Below, one piece after another: positions 41,202-52,422 of a stretch of DNA of 64,000 nt. The stretch is from Francisella orientalis FNO12 (GTDB lineage Bacteria > Pseudomonadota > Gammaproteobacteria > Francisellales > Francisellaceae). The notes beneath the pieces were generated by a model. It did no database searches, had not been told where the DNA came from, and saw nothing but the letters and a program-made list of their open reading frames with translations. The position numbers and the translations under genes are program-made. How positions within the stretch are numbered: position 1 is the first letter of the stretch; every line of letters starts with the position of its first letter. The stretch lies in NCBI RefSeq assembly GCF_001042525.2, contig NZ_CP011921.2:1612001-1676000 (forward strand). Direction: 5' to 3'.

Positions 41202-42779
41202 CTAATGCTCTCTTGTAGCACTAAATATAATATCAGGATTTTTATCTTGAGCTAACTGTAAGTTAACTCCCGTTGGAGCAAGATATGTAAGATACCCAGC
41301 ACCATCATATGATAAATTAACTTCGTATTTTTTCTTAAAATCATTAAGTTTTTTCTCATCATTACAAAAGATCCAGCGAGCTAAAGAAACATTAACACCT
41401 TCATAAGAACACTTAACGTTATATTCAGAAGCAAGACGCTGTGCAACCACGTCAAACTGTAATACACCAACCGCCCCTAGAACCAAGTCATTAGAAATCA
41501 TTAGTTTGAAAACTTGTGTAGCTCCTTCTTCGGAAAGTTGTACCAACCCCTTTTGTAAAGCTTTCATCTTAAGAGGATCATTTAGCTTAACTCTCTTGAA
41601 AATTTCAGGCGCAAAGTTTGGAATGCCTTTAAATTTAAGCTTCTCTCCTTGAGTAAAACTATCACCTATCTGTATACTACCATAGTTATGCAAACCAATA
41701 ATATCTCCAGCATAACCTTCTTCAACCTGCTCACGTTCGCCGGCCATAAATGTTAAAGCTTTCGAAACCTGCATCATTTTACCAGTTCGCTCATGATAGA
41801 TTTTCATGCTTTTCTCATACTTTCCAGAACAAATTCTAAAAAAGGCTATTCTATCACGGTGCTTATCATCCATATTCGCTTGTATCTTAAAGACAAAGCC
41901 TGTTAACTTATTCTCATCTGTATTTACAAGCCTTTCATTTGTCTCACGTGGCTGAGGTTCTGGTGCATAAGTTGTAAAGCCATCCATCATCTCTTTCACA
42001 CCAAAATTTGCCAATGCTGTACCAAAGTAAACTGGTGTTACCTCTCCTTTTAAAAAGGCTTCTTGATCAAATTCATAGCTAGCACCACGAACTAAATCTA
42101 TCTCCATTTCTAAATCATCAAACAGATCTGTACCAATTTGATCTCTAGCATTAGCTAAGCCTTTAATTTTCTTGTAAGGGTTAATTTCATGACCATGCCC
42201 TCCTTCAAAAAGAGTAACTTCATCATTATATAAGTCATATACACCTTTAAAGAATTTACCCATACCTATTGGCCAATTCATCGGCGCACACTTAATTTTC
42301 ATAATATCTTCAACCTCATCAAGAAGCTCCAAAGGATCTCTTGTATCTCGGTCAAACTTATTCATAAATGTTACTATTGGTGTATCTCTAAGACGACAAA
42401 CGTTCATAAGCTTGATTGTTCGATCCTCTACACCTTTAACAGCATCTACAACCATCACAGCTGAATCTACAGCCGTTAATGTACGATATGTATCCTCCGA
42501 AAAATCCTCATGTCCTGGAGTATCGAGCAGATTTACAATTTTATTGTTATAAGGAAACTGCATTACAGAGGTTGTGATAGATATACCTCTTTCTTTTTCC
42601 ATCTCCATCCAGTCAGATGTTGCATGAACACCACTTTTTTTAGCCTTTACTGTTCCTGCTGTTTTAATAGCATTTCCAAATAAAAGCATTTTTTCAGTAA
42701 TAGTTGTTTTACCAGCATCTGGGTGAGAAATAATTGCAAAAGTTCTTCTTTTTGCAATTTCTTTTAAAATATCATTCAT
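41202..42779 (-). CDS. prfC: Peptide chain release factor 3
   Basis: The 525-residue translational GTPase shows [16 protein letters not shown] (G1), [11 protein letters not shown] (G2), [14 protein letters not shown] (G3) and [11 protein letters not shown] (G4). The domain layout is RF3, which removes RF1/RF2 from the ribosome after termination. It follows tmk by 64 bases. Length equals the family norm. Confidence 0.96.
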   Translation of the reverse strand: MNDILKEIAKRRTFAIISHPDAGKTTITEKMLLFGNAIKTAGTVKAKKSGVHATSDWMEMEKERGISITTSVMQFPYNNKIVNLLDTPGHEDFSEDTYRTLTAVDSAVMVVDAVKGVEDRTIKLMNVCRLRDTPIVTFMNKFDRDTRDPLELLDEVEDIMKIKCAPMNWPIGMGKFFKGVYDLYNDEVTLFEGGHGHEINPYKKIKGLANARDQIGTDLFDDLEMEIDLVRGASYEFDQEAFLKGEVTPVYFGTALANFGVKEMMDGFTTYAPEPQPRETNERLVNTDENKLTGFVFKIQANMDDKHRDRIAFFRICSGKYEKSMKIYHERTGKMMQVSKALTFMAGEREQVEEGYAGDIIGLHNYGSIQIGDSFTQGEKLKFKGIPNFAPEIFKRVKLNDPLKMKALQKGLVQLSEEGATQVFKLMISNDLVLGAVGVLQFDVVAQRLASEYNVKCSYEGVNVSLARWIFCNDEKKLNDFKKKYEVNLSYDGAGYLTYLAPTGVNLQLAQDKNPDIIFSATREH

Positions 42780-42843
42780 AATTTGTATTTTCTTACATAA
42801 ATAAAACTAACAGAGATTTTACTAGAAATATTTTTATTTAAAA

Positions 42844-43458
42844 CTAAAAATATTTATCTAAGATGGCGTAGATTTCTTTTTCGATAACATCTATAGACTG
42901 AGAAGCATCAATTTCATATGCATTATGATTTGCTGCTACTAAGCTTTTGAAAACAGCTCTTGTTCTATCAAAGAATGCTAAACCAGCTTTCTCAATTCTA
43001 TCAGGAGAGCCTACTTTACCTGCTCTAGCCAATCCAATAGCAGGATCAATATCTAAATATATTATTAAATCAGACTGACAATCTTTTAAGAATGTCTCGT
43101 TAAGAACATTTAACTTATCAAAACCAAGCTCTCGCCCTCCTCCTTGATAAGCAATACTAGACCAGTAGAATCTATCTGATACAACATTAACTCCCTTACT
43201 TAAGGCTGGAGCTATAAGATTTCTATAATGCTGTATTCTTCCAGCATAAATCATCAGTAGTTCACTATCCGGATGAATCTCTTCATCATAATCATTATGT
43301 AGAACTATACTTCTTAATTCTTCAGCCACTTTAGTACCACCTGGTTCACGTGTATATACTGCCGCTAAAGATTTAGAGTCTAAATATTTCTTAATAAAAC
43401 CAATGACTGTACTTTTACCAGCACCATCAAGACCTTCTATAACTATAAATTTTGACAT
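42844..43458 (-). CDS. tmk: Thymidylate kinase
   Basis: The 204-residue enzyme has the P-loop [11 protein letters not shown], the DR motif in [26 protein letters not shown] near residue 36 and a lid region with SPDRIEKAG. It converts dTMP to dTDP for DNA synthesis. It sits 6 bases after the decayed nupC copy, in a cluster devoted to nucleosides and replication. Confidence 0.95.
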   Translation of the reverse strand: MSKFIVIEGLDGAGKSTVIGFIKKYLDSKSLAAVYTREPGGTKVAEELRSIVLHNDYDEEIHPDSELLMIYAGRIQHYRNLIAPALSKGVNVVSDRFYWSSIAYQGGGRELGFDKLNVLNETFLKDCQSDLIIYLDIDPAIGLARAGKVGSPDRIEKAGLAFFDRTRAVFKSLVAANHNAYEIDASQSIDVIEKEIYAILDKYF

Positions 43459-43464
43459 ATCTTT

Positions 43465-44671
43465 TTATATAAACAATCCAACAATCACTGCTGATAGAAA
43501 GCTGACTAGAGTAGCTCTATACAACATTTTGAAACCAAAAGCTCTAACTATCTCTCCAGACTTTTTACTCAAAGAATATATTGTACCAACAACTATTCCG
43601 ATCGAACTAAAGTTTGCAAAAGATACTAGAAATACAGAAATAACCGCCTGAGTATGTAATGATAAATTAGCCATATTATCTTTAACCATTAACATCGCTA
43701 CAAACTCATTTGATACTAATTTCGTACCCATCACCTTTCCAGCAAATAAAAGCTCACTTGCAGAAATATGTAGAACCCATGCAAACGGATAAAACAAATA
43801 ACCTAATAAGTTTTGGAATGAAATACCTAATAATACTTTCAAAAACTGAATTTAGTGTTGCTATTAGAGCCATAAAACCAATTAAAATTGCCGCAACTAC
43901 AACGGCTATTTTAAAACCATCGAGAATGTATTCTCCTAATACTACAAAAAAAGCTCTTTTACTGTCCGTATCATAATCAACCTCTAACTCTTCATAACTA
44001 GATTCTTTTTTGTAATCATAAGGGTTTATTATATGCAGTACAAAAAAAGTGCTTAGCATATTCATAATAATTGCTACGCATACATATTTTGCATCTATCA
44101 TAGTCATATATGATCCTAATATCGACAAAGATACCGTTGACATTGCCGTAGCTGTCATTGTATACAAAACATTTGGTGATAGATGCCCAATAATATTTTT
44201 ATATGCTAAGAAACTCTCTGCTTGACCAAGTGATATTGAACTTACAGCATTAAATGATTCTAACTTACCCATGCCACTAACCTTGGATAACAAAAATCCG
44301 ACACCCCTAATAACTAAAGGTAAAATCTTAAGGTACTGTAATATCCCAATAAGAGCAGAAATAAAAACTATTGGCATCAAAACATTTAAGAATAAAACAA
44401 AACCATTGTTCTCATTAGTGTCAATATTGCCAAAAACAAATCTTACACCTACTTGAGATTTATCGATTAAAAAATCAAAAACATTGGCAAAACCATTCAT
44501 AATGACAACACCAAAGCGCGTTTCTAACAAAATCACACACATCACTAATTGTACAGTCATTATTATAAATAAAGAGCGATATTTAATAGCTTTCCTATCT
44601 GAGCTACAAATAAAGGCCAATAAAAAAACAACTCCAACTCCAAGAACGAAGAATAAAATTCTTGAGATCAC
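43465..44671 (-). pseudogene. Second NupC nucleoside transporter copy, frameshifted
   Basis: Two overlapping frames (start ATG 44671; stop at 43465) together give a protein colinear with the intact nupC neighbour, about 400 residues. The break is near 43836: the first frame reads NSVFESIIRYFIPK and stops, while the next frame supplies LLGISFQNLLGYLFYPFAW, matching SLLGLSFQDLLGYLFYPMAW in the neighbour. One base appears inserted. The rest, including the GKLESFNAVSSISLGQAESF core, is well preserved, so the lesion looks recent. The gap to nupC is 10 bases. Confidence 0.8.
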
Positions 44672-44681
44672 AACCTTACCT

Positions 44682-45884
44682 TTACACTATTAATCCAACA
44701 ACACATGCTGATAAAAAACTCACTAGCACTGCTCCATAAAGAATTTTTAGGCTAAACTTCGAAACTTTAACTGATGCCTCTTTACTTAGTGCTTGAATCG
44801 CTCCTATGATTATCCCAATTGAACTAAAATTTGCAAATGAGACTAGAAATACTGATATAACGGCTTTAGTATGCTCTGTAAACTGCTGTGACTGTGTACT
44901 CATCATCTGCATTGCTACAAATTCATTAGTTACCATTTTCGTACCCATAAGTTGCCCTGCAGCGTGCAACTCATTATTATTAATATCAAGTATCCAAGCC
45001 ATAGGATAAAACAAATAGCCTAATAGATCTTGAAAGCTTAGACCTAATAGACTGCTAAATATAGCATTCAACATCGCAATTAAAGCAATAAAACCAATAA
45101 GCATTGCTGAAACAATAACTGCAACCTTAAAACCATCTAATATGTACTCGGCAAGCATCTCAAAGAAGCCTTGCTTCTCTTCTTCAAACTCTTCATGCAA
45201 TTTATCATAACTAAACTCTTCAGAGGCTTCATAAGGATTAATAATGTTTAACACAAAGAAAGTCCCAAACATATTCATCACCAGCGCAACACATACATAC
45301 TTAGGATCTAATAATGACATATAAGCACCAGCCACCGCTAAAGATACTGTAGACATTGCCGTTGCAGACATTGTATACAACACATTTGAAGGAAGATGGC
45401 CAATAATTTTTTTATAGTTAATAAAGTTCTCTGACTGCCCAACTGCTAGTGAGCTAATAGCATTGAATGATTCTAATTTACCCATACCTGTAACTTTTGA
45501 TAGAATCCAACCCATGCCCTTAATTACAAGAGGTAGTATTTTGAAGTATTGTAAAATACCAATCAGTGAAGATACTAGAACAATAGGCATTCCCACATTG
45601 AAAAAGAAGATAAAGCCATTTTTAGACATATCAGTAAGATCACCAAAAATAAATGCTGACCCTTCATGAGCATAATTAAGTAAATTCTCAAAACCATCAG
45701 CAATAAAACCGACAACCTTTATACCTACCCGAGACTCGAGCATAAAAAAACCAAGAGCTATTTGTACAACCAAAATAACCACTAGATTTTTATATCTAAT
45801 TTTTTTCCTATCACTACTCCATATATATGCCAATATAAAAACAACTATAATACCCAGTATAAAAAACAATATCCTAGTAGCCAC
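44682..45884 (-). CDS. nupC: NupC-family concentrative nucleoside transporter
   Basis: The 400-residue CNT-family symporter shows GKLESFNAISSLAVGQSENF, LYTMSATAMSTVSLAVAGAYM, TKMVTNEFVAM and VSFANFSSIGIIIGA, the conserved substrate and cation site regions. It imports nucleosides with protons or sodium across the inner membrane. The frame opens at an ATG at 45899, but the GTG at 45884 has GGGGAAG 6 bases upstream and aligns with the start of the paralogue (RILFF). It overlaps deoC by 11 bases. Context (deoC, deoB, tmk) supports nucleoside salvage. Confidence 0.92.
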   Translation of the reverse strand: MATRILFFILGIIVVFILAYIWSSDRKKIRYKNLVVILVVQIALGFFMLESRVGIKVVGFIADGFENLLNYAHEGSAFIFGDLTDMSKNGFIFFFNVGMPIVLVSSLIGILQYFKILPLVIKGMGWILSKVTGMGKLESFNAISSLAVGQSENFINYKKIIGHLPSNVLYTMSATAMSTVSLAVAGAYMSLLDPKYVCVALVMNMFGTFFVLNIINPYEASEEFSYDKLHEEFEEEKQGFFEMLAEYILDGFKVAVIVSAMLIGFIALIAMLNAIFSSLLGLSFQDLLGYLFYPMAWILDINNNELHAAGQLMGTKMVTNEFVAMQMMSTQSQQFTEHTKAVISVFLVSFANFSSIGIIIGAIQALSKEASVKVSKFSLKILYGAVLVSFLSACVVGLIV

Positions 45885-46602
45885 TACTAACTTCCCCATT
45901 TAAAAGATTATCGAGCAAACCACTAACTCCAAATCTAAAAGTATCTACTACTACATATTTTTTTGACATAATTTCTTCCGCTAACTTAATATAGTCTAAA
46001 GCCTGAACTTCTTCTCTAATACCACCAGAAGCTTTAAAACCAACCTCATATCCAGAGTTTTTTATAGTCTCTAGAATCACTTTAGCGGCTCCTAAGCTTG
46101 CGCCTTTTGGTGTTTTACCTGTAGATGTTTTAACAAAATCGGCTCCATTTACTATCGCATCATGGCTTACTTTACTAATTAAATTATCTTCATTCAATTC
46201 GCCTGATTCAATTATGACTTTCAAGACTCGATCTTGGCATACATTTTTGACTTTCTCGATCATATCACATGATTTTTGTGAATGGCCTTTTTGGATATAC
46301 TCATTATAGTCAATTACTAAATCGATCTCATCTGCTCCCAATGATATCGCTTCTTTAGCTTCTAAGACAATATCTTCAACTGAGTCATTACCCTTAGGGA
46401 AATTAACTACAGTTGCAACTTTGAAATCACTACCTAAAGTTTTTTTAACTACAGGGGCAAATTGTTTATAAACACATATTGCAGCAACTTCACCTAAAGA
46501 ATTTTTAGCTTTTGTGCATAGCTTGATAATATCAGCATCAGTATCACTCTCACCTAACTGAGTCAAATCCATTAATGATACTATTTTTTGTTTAGTTGTC
46601 AT
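45874..46602 (-). CDS. deoC: Deoxyribose-phosphate aldolase
   Basis: The 242-residue class I aldolase shows LMDLTQLGESDTDADI at the N-terminus, KVATVVNFPKG, DEIDLVIDYN, LKVIIESGEL with the reactive region Lys, FVKTSTGKTPKGASL (Schiff-base Lys in VKTSTG) and GFKASGGIRE. It cleaves deoxyribose-5-phosphate to glyceraldehyde-3-phosphate and acetaldehyde. The frame starts nine codons earlier, but the ATG at 46602 has GGAG 7 bases upstream. It overlaps deoB by 11 bases. Confidence 0.95.
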   Translation of the reverse strand: MTTKQKIVSLMDLTQLGESDTDADIIKLCTKAKNSLGEVAAICVYKQFAPVVKKTLGSDFKVATVVNFPKGNDSVEDIVLEAKEAISLGADEIDLVIDYNEYIQKGHSQKSCDMIEKVKNVCQDRVLKVIIESGELNEDNLISKVSHDAIVNGADFVKTSTGKTPKGASLGAAKVILETIKNSGYEVGFKASGGIREEVQALDYIKLAEEIMSKKYVVVDTFRFGVSGLLDNLLNGEVSSGY

Positions 46603-47836
46603 TATTAGCTCCAAATATTGACTTACCATACTCTAGAGGCTCAACACCCATATAATCGGCAATTGTTTGACCAATATCAGAGAATGTATCTCTTGCACCG
46701 ATGAACTCTGCTTCGATATTTTTACCCCATAATAAAAACGGCACACATTCTCTTGTATGATCTGAGCCAGGCGCGGTTGGATCACAACCATGATCTGCTG
46801 CCAGTATAACAATAGTATCTTCATCTAGCTTAGCATCTAAGTCTGGAATTCTTGAGTCTAAATACTCTAATGCCTTACCATATCCTTTAGGATCTCTACG
46901 ATGACCGTAGCTTGAGTCTAAGTCAACAAAGTTTGTAAACACTAATGTACTTTCTTTTGCTGATTCATACTCTCTAATTGTATTATCGAATAACTCTTCT
47001 AACCCAGTTGCTTTTACTTTCTTAGATATACCTTGATTAGCATAAATATCAGCAATTTTACCTATCGAAACAACTTTACCACCTTGACTAGTTAACTTAT
47101 CAAGTAATGTTGGTGCCGGTGGCAATATTGAAAAGTCTTTACGATTGCCTGTACGAGTATATTCATCGGCAGACTCCCCAATAAATGGACGAGCAATAAC
47201 TCTACCAACTTTCATTCCCATCTCATCAAGAATTTCTCTAGCTATTTTGCAGATATTCAATAATTTATCTAAACCATAATAATCTTCATGAGCAGCAACC
47301 TGAAAAACGCTATCCGCAGATGTATATACAATAGGCTTCTTAGTAACACAACTCTCGCAACCATGCTCTTTTAGAACTTCTGTTCCTGATGCATGTCCAG
47401 CATCTATAAAACCATCTGTAAGTCCAGCTCTTTCAACCCATTTATCAATAAACTCTTTATCAAAATAGCCCTGATCACCTTTATTTGTAAAATAATACCA
47501 ATCAAACATAACCGGCACACCAGCTAGCTCCCAGTGACCACTTGGTGTATCCTTACCTTTGCTAACCTCAGCGCAATAGCCATACTTGGCATTTTCAATA
47601 ATATCTATATTACCAACTTGTTGACTGAATTCTTTACATCTATTGTATTCAGCAGCTTTCAACAAACCTTTTTTTGCTAAATTTGGTAACTTGATACTCA
47701 TACCATTATTAGTAAAGTAATCAATAATGTGGCCTAAAGTATCCGATCCATCATCACCAAAATCAGCAGCATCAGGTGCTTGCCCTATACCAAATGAATC
47801 AAATAATAAAATGACCGTTTTTTTATTCTTTAACAT
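46592..47836 (-). CDS. deoB: Phosphopentomutase
   Basis: The 414-residue alkaline phosphatase-fold enzyme shows ILLFDSFGIGQAPDAADFGDDGSDTLGHI, split here by its metal Asp residues, DTPSGHWELAG, YTSADSVFQVAAHE and the C-terminal metal site AADHGCDPT...DHTRE. It interconverts (deoxy)ribose-1-phosphate and -5-phosphate, feeding DeoC. The ATG at 47836 (AAGG upstream) is preferred over the GTG at 47848, which lies inside coaX. Confidence 0.95.
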   Translation of the reverse strand: MLKNKKTVILLFDSFGIGQAPDAADFGDDGSDTLGHIIDYFTNNGMSIKLPNLAKKGLLKAAEYNRCKEFSQQVGNIDIIENAKYGYCAEVSKGKDTPSGHWELAGVPVMFDWYYFTNKGDQGYFDKEFIDKWVERAGLTDGFIDAGHASGTEVLKEHGCESCVTKKPIVYTSADSVFQVAAHEDYYGLDKLLNICKIAREILDEMGMKVGRVIARPFIGESADEYTRTGNRKDFSILPPAPTLLDKLTSQGGKVVSIGKIADIYANQGISKKVKATGLEELFDNTIREYESAKESTLVFTNFVDLDSSYGHRRDPKGYGKALEYLDSRIPDLDAKLDEDTIVILAADHGCDPTAPGSDHTRECVPFLLWGKNIEAEFIGARDTFSDIGQTIADYMGVEPLEYGKSIFGANNDN

Positions 47837-47840
47837 ATCA

Positions 47841-48617
47841 CTAAACACCTTTTTTGTTATTCTCTAAGAATGCAATTCTAATCCCTCGTAGAATTAAATC
47901 CGGGGATATCTCATCAAAAATTCCTTCATCTTTAAACAATCCTACAAATCCACCTGTTGCTATAGTATAAACAGGAGCTCTAAATTCTTTTAAACTTCTA
48001 GTTTTAAGCTCTCTTAAAGCTCCTAAATGACCATAATATAAGCCTGAACGAATATTAGTTTTCGTATCATAACCTATGGCAACATCTGGTTTGATAATAG
48101 TTATTGACGATAACTGTGAAGCTCCTTGGCACAAAGCATTTAAAGAAAGTTTAACCCCCGGCATAATTGAGCCACTCAGATACTTCTTATCTTTAGTCAC
48201 CAGATCAAATGTTGTAGCCGTACCTAAGTCAATGATTAGTAAGTTTTTATTCGGATAATCTGCTATAGCTCCGATACAACTAGCTATTCTATCAGCTCCA
48301 ACTTGATTAGCCTCAACAGCTGTCATATCAAGATCCGTTGTTTCCATACTAATAAAAAATGGCTTCATACCAAAATATTTTATAGCAGCAGAGCCTAAAG
48401 AATAATTCAAATGAGGAACTACTGAAGATATCGCACATCCTTTGATCTTACTTAAATCAACTGAGTTCTCTCTTAATGCTTGTCTAAGAAATACACCAAT
48501 CTGATCTGACGTCGAATCTACTGATGAAGTTGCATATCTAATCTGAGAAATTATATTCTCACCCTCAAAAACACCAATGTGTATGTGAGAATTTCCCACA
48601 TCCATTACTAGCAACAT
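47841..48617 (-). CDS. coaX: Type III pantothenate kinase
   Basis: The 258-residue ASKHA-fold kinase shows MDVGNSHIHIGVFEG (phosphate 1), ISSVVPHLN, GADRIASCIGAIADYP with the catalytic Asp, LIIDLGTATTFDLV and SGSIMPGVKLSLNAL. It carries out the first step of coenzyme A synthesis. Type III enzymes are insensitive to CoA feedback. It starts 25 bases after polA and ends 4 bases before deoB. Confidence 0.93.
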   Translation of the reverse strand: MLLVMDVGNSHIHIGVFEGENIISQIRYATSSVDSTSDQIGVFLRQALRENSVDLSKIKGCAISSVVPHLNYSLGSAAIKYFGMKPFFISMETTDLDMTAVEANQVGADRIASCIGAIADYPNKNLLIIDLGTATTFDLVTKDKKYLSGSIMPGVKLSLNALCQGASQLSSITIIKPDVAIGYDTKTNIRSGLYYGHLGALRELKTRSLKEFRAPVYTIATGGFVGLFKDEGIFDEISPDLILRGIRIAFLENNKKGV

Positions 48618-48642
48618 AAAACACCCTATAATTAACTATTAC

Positions 48643-51333
48643 CTAATGTGCTTGATCCCAACTCTCACCAGAATCGGCATTTACCTCTAGAAGAACATCT
48701 AGTTTTACAGATGTCTCCATTATACTTTTTATTTTTGTAGTTATTTCATTAAGCTTGGCTTTTCTAACTTCAAACACCAACTCATCATGAACTTGCATAA
48801 CCATTTTTATATCATCATTATACTCTTCCGAAATCATTGTGTTAACATCTATCATAGCTTTTTTGATGATATCTGCAGCCGTACCTTGCATTGGAGCATT
48901 GATTGCGGCTCTTTCAGCAGCATTTCTTTGGATTACATTTTTAGAGCTAATATCTGGTAGGTATAATCTTCTACCTAAAATAGTTTCAACATAACCATTT
49001 TGCTTTACAAACTCTTTGGCTGTTGTCATATACTCTTTTACACTTGGATAGCGATTGAAATAAACATCAATATACTCCTGAGCTTCTCCTCGTGGTATTT
49101 CTAATTGTTTAGCCAATCCAAAAGCACTCATTCCATAAATAAGTCCAAAGTTTATTGCTTTAGCTCTTCTTCTTTGTTCACCAGTAACTATATCAAGACT
49201 TATTCCTAAAACCTCAGCCGCAGTAGCACTATGAATATCTAAACCTTGATTTAAAGCTTTCAAAAGATTTTTATCTTTTGACAAATGCGCCATAATTCTT
49301 AATTCAATCTGAGAGTAATCTGCAGCAACTACACAAAATTCTTGTTCTGCGATAAATGCCTGTCTTATCATACGCCCCTCGGGACTTTTAATAGGAATAT
49401 TTTGTAAATTTGGATCTGATGAAGACAATCTACCGGTTACAGTTCCTGTCTGGTTGTACGAAGTATGAACTCGGTCATTCACATCAAGCATTTTCGGTAA
49501 TTTATCTGTATAAGTATTTTTTAGCTTTGATAAATGACGATACTTCATTATTAAGGCCGCTATTTCATACTCTTCTGCTAGCTGAACTAGAACTTCTTCA
49601 GATGTTGAAGCTTGACCTTTAGCTGTCTTTTTGACAGGCGGAAGACCCATTTTTTCAAACAAAATCTCTCTTAACTGCACTGGAGAAGATAAATTGAATT
49701 CTTGACCAGCAAGATCATAACACTTAATCTCAAGCTCTTTGATAGAGTCTTCAAGATTAGCACTCTGCTCTATAAGTTTATCAGCATCTATCTTAACACC
49801 AATTTTTTCCATATTATTAAGAATAATAGTCAATGGCATTTCAACCTTAGAATATAGACTATATAAGACTTCATTATCTTTTAGCATTTTCAAGAAATGA
49901 TTATAAAGTCTAAATGTAATATCAGCATCTTCAGCAGCATATTTAGCCACTTTTTCTATATCTATTTGATCTAATGTCAACTGATTACGACCAGTTCCAG
50001 CTAATGTCGTATATGCGATTGGCTCAATACCTAAATGCTCTTTTGATAAGCTATCCATATCATGTTTACCACTACTTTTTAGCACATATGCCATAATCAT
50101 AGTATCATTAACTTGATTAACTATCTTAACTCCATATTTTGACAAAACTTTTTCATCAAATTTAAAATTGTGGGCAACTTTAGACTTTTGAGAATCTACG
50201 AAAATGGCTTTTAAACTATCTAAAACAATCTCTAGTTCTAATTGCTGTGGAACTCCAAGGTATCTATGCTGCAAAGGAATATAATAAGCTCGACCCTCTT
50301 TTGCACAAAATGATAAACCAACAAGACTAGCTTCATAAGTATTCAGTGAATCTGTCTCTGTATCAAAAGCAAAACTACTGCTATATTCTAACTCTCTAAC
50401 TAAGTCTTTAAGTTGTTCTAGTGTTGTAACTATCTTATAGTCAATTTCTATATTATCAGATTGCGGTTTTGTTAATTTTACTGAAGATTGAATATTTAAA
50501 TCTTTGAGTAAAGATTTAAATTCATAACGCGTGAACACCTCATATAAGTATTCTTTATTTGCATTTTTACACCTTAAGTCTTCTATAGATAGATTAAGTT
50601 CCACATCACACTTTATAGTCGCTAGTTCATAAGATAATTTAAGTAATTCAATATTATTGCGTAAGTTTTCACCTACCTTTCCTGTTATTTTATCCTGATT
50701 AGCAATTATACCTCCAATGTCTTGATACTCTTGTAACCACTTAATTGCAGTCTTAGGTCCAACCTTAGGTATCCCTGGAATATTATCTGAAGAATCTCCC
50801 ATCAAGGCTAAATAATCTATAATTTGATCTGGTCTAATTTGATATTTTTCAAATAATCCAGCGATATCAGTAGTTACGTTTTTCATAGAATCATAAAGAA
50901 CCACGCTATCCGTAACTAACTGTGCCATATCTTTATCGCCAGTAGATATGATGACATCATAACCTTGCTTTTCAAGATCTCTTGCCAATGTCCCTATCAC
51001 ATCATCTGCTTCAACACCATCTTTTATTATCAATGGAAATCCCATATTCTCGATAATTTGATGTAATGGTTGTATTTGCACCCTTAGCTCATCATCCATT
51101 ACTTTACGATTTGCTTTATATTCAGGATACATCTCATGACGAAAGTTCTTACCCTTAGGATCAAAGACTACTGCAACATACTCGGTATCATACATAGCGG
51201 GCAATTTCTTAAGCATGTTAATCACACCTATAATGGCCCCTGCTGGATCGCCTTGACTATTAGTAAGGTTTGGTAAAGCATGATATGCCCTAAAAAGATA
51301 TGATGACCCATCAACTAAAACAATTTTTTTCAT
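48643..51333 (-). CDS. polA: DNA polymerase I
   Basis: The 896-residue protein has all three domains. The N-terminal 5'-3' exonuclease shows LVDGSSYLFRAYHAL and STGDKDMAQLV. The 3'-5' proofreading domain keeps its acidic residues (FAFDTETDSL, FKFDEKVLSKYG, YAAEDADITFRLY). The polymerase shows DYSQIELRIMAHLS (motif A), RRRAKAINFGLIYGMSAFGLA split around motif B and MQVHDELVFEV (motif C). It removes primers and fills gaps. Length is normal, with its own promoter after lpxK. Confidence 0.97.
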   Translation of the reverse strand: MKKIVLVDGSSYLFRAYHALPNLTNSQGDPAGAIIGVINMLKKLPAMYDTEYVAVVFDPKGKNFRHEMYPEYKANRKVMDDELRVQIQPLHQIIENMGFPLIIKDGVEADDVIGTLARDLEKQGYDVIISTGDKDMAQLVTDSVVLYDSMKNVTTDIAGLFEKYQIRPDQIIDYLALMGDSSDNIPGIPKVGPKTAIKWLQEYQDIGGIIANQDKITGKVGENLRNNIELLKLSYELATIKCDVELNLSIEDLRCKNANKEYLYEVFTRYEFKSLLKDLNIQSSVKLTKPQSDNIEIDYKIVTTLEQLKDLVRELEYSSSFAFDTETDSLNTYEASLVGLSFCAKEGRAYYIPLQHRYLGVPQQLELEIVLDSLKAIFVDSQKSKVAHNFKFDEKVLSKYGVKIVNQVNDTMIMAYVLKSSGKHDMDSLSKEHLGIEPIAYTTLAGTGRNQLTLDQIDIEKVAKYAAEDADITFRLYNHFLKMLKDNEVLYSLYSKVEMPLTIILNNMEKIGVKIDADKLIEQSANLEDSIKELEIKCYDLAGQEFNLSSPVQLREILFEKMGLPPVKKTAKGQASTSEEVLVQLAEEYEIAALIMKYRHLSKLKNTYTDKLPKMLDVNDRVHTSYNQTGTVTGRLSSSDPNLQNIPIKSPEGRMIRQAFIAEQEFCVVAADYSQIELRIMAHLSKDKNLLKALNQGLDIHSATAAEVLGISLDIVTGEQRRRAKAINFGLIYGMSAFGLAKQLEIPRGEAQEYIDVYFNRYPSVKEYMTTAKEFVKQNGYVETILGRRLYLPDISSKNVIQRNAAERAAINAPMQGTAADIIKKAMIDVNTMISEEYNDDIKMVMQVHDELVFEVRKAKLNEITTKIKSIMETSVKLDVLLEVNADSGESWDQAH

Positions 51334-51382
51334 AGATTTTGTAGCTACTTTTTTATCAAGTTAATAGTAATATATATGCTTT

Positions 51383-51391
51383 ATTATATCA
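51383..51391 (-). promoter_or_regulatory. Extended -10 promoter for polA
   Basis: The minus strand reads TGATATAAT, a perfect -10 with TGN extension, about 50 bases before polA and within the 115-base gap after lpxK. No good -35 is visible. A small stem (CTAGA/TCTAG) lies just upstream. Confidence 0.5.
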
Positions 51392-51448
51392 AACTGATTC
51401 ACACTCTAGATTCCAATTCTAGTGGTAAATTTTCAATTTAATCAATGG

Positions 51449-52417
51449 TCAACAAAGCTCTAAGGCTATATCAAGATACCACCAATTACTCTTGGCAAAA
51501 TTTTTACATTTAATCGCATCCTTATAAGTCATAATAACTATCTGTTTAGGATCAAAATGTTCAAAATCCTTAGCCATATATTTATGATGATCTCTGAAGA
51601 TATGCTCATGATAGATATTCACCCCAAGCTCATCCAACGAACTAAAAAACTTATCAGGGTTTCCAATACCTGCAACAGCATCTATTGATTTACCATAGAA
51701 ACTATCTATGGGTATGTTTTGTCTTGTTACAAGATTTACAAATTTTGTCGCCTTGATTTTAGCTTTGACAATATTAGAGTTATACTCTAGCAACTCACCA
51801 TAGTTTTGGTCATCGAGATTACCTATAGCAATTATCTGATCTACAGATTTTAATCTATCGACTGGCTCACGTAGAGGTCCAGCTGGCAAACACATCTGAT
51901 TACCAAACATCCTCGTTGAATCTACTACCACAACCTCTTTAGTTCTAGCTAGTTTATAATGCTGCAAACCATCATCAGATATAATAACATCGGTATCAGG
52001 ATAATTCTTTTCAATATATTTAACAGAATCAACCCTGTGTGGAGATATTACTATTGGTACTTTACCACCTAATGCATCAAATAACATCACCGGCTCATCA
52101 CCACATACACTTGCAGGTGTCTTTAAGCCTACCTCAAAAGGATATTTTTCTGCCTTTGCACCATAGCCACGACTGATTATAACGAGTTTCTTACCTTGCT
52201 CTAAGTATTGATTAGCAAACATCCTAACTACCGGTGTTTTACCTGTTCCACCAACGGAAATATTACCCACTATAATTACAGGAATTTTTGACTTATATTG
52301 ATTATTCTGCAACTTGATTTTACGATTATGAGCAATTTTTGAGAAAACAAAAGCAATAGGGCTTAGAATATAACTGAGTATCCCTGGCTGAGGCTTATAC
52401 CAAATGTTATCTATCAT
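51449..52417 (-). CDS. lpxK: Tetraacyldisaccharide 4'-kinase
   Basis: The 322-residue protein has the P-loop [16 protein letters not shown] near residue 54, the IISRGYGAK motif, [17 protein letters not shown] and [12 protein letters not shown]. It phosphorylates the 4'-position of the lipid A disaccharide at the cytoplasmic face. It follows msbA by 5 bases, the usual lipid A pairing. Francisella lipid A often lacks the 4'-phosphate in its final form, but the kinase is still made. Confidence 0.95.
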   Translation of the reverse strand: MIDNIWYKPQPGILSYILSPIAFVFSKIAHNRKIKLQNNQYKSKIPVIIVGNISVGGTGKTPVVRMFANQYLEQGKKLVIISRGYGAKAEKYPFEVGLKTPASVCGDEPVMLFDALGGKVPIVISPHRVDSVKYIEKNYPDTDVIISDDGLQHYKLARTKEVVVVDSTRMFGNQMCLPAGPLREPVDRLKSVDQIIAIGNLDDQNYGELLEYNSNIVKAKIKATKFVNLVTRQNIPIDSFYGKSIDAVAGIGNPDKFFSSLDELGVNIYHEHIFRDHHKYMAKDFEHFDPKQIVIMTYKDAIKCKNFAKSNWWYLDIALELC

Positions 52418-52422
52418 TAGTA

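Noticed and set aside
47837-47848. GTG start for deoB at 47848
   Set aside because: It lies within coaX without its own ribosome binding site. The ATG at 47836 follows AAGG and gives a normal N-terminus.
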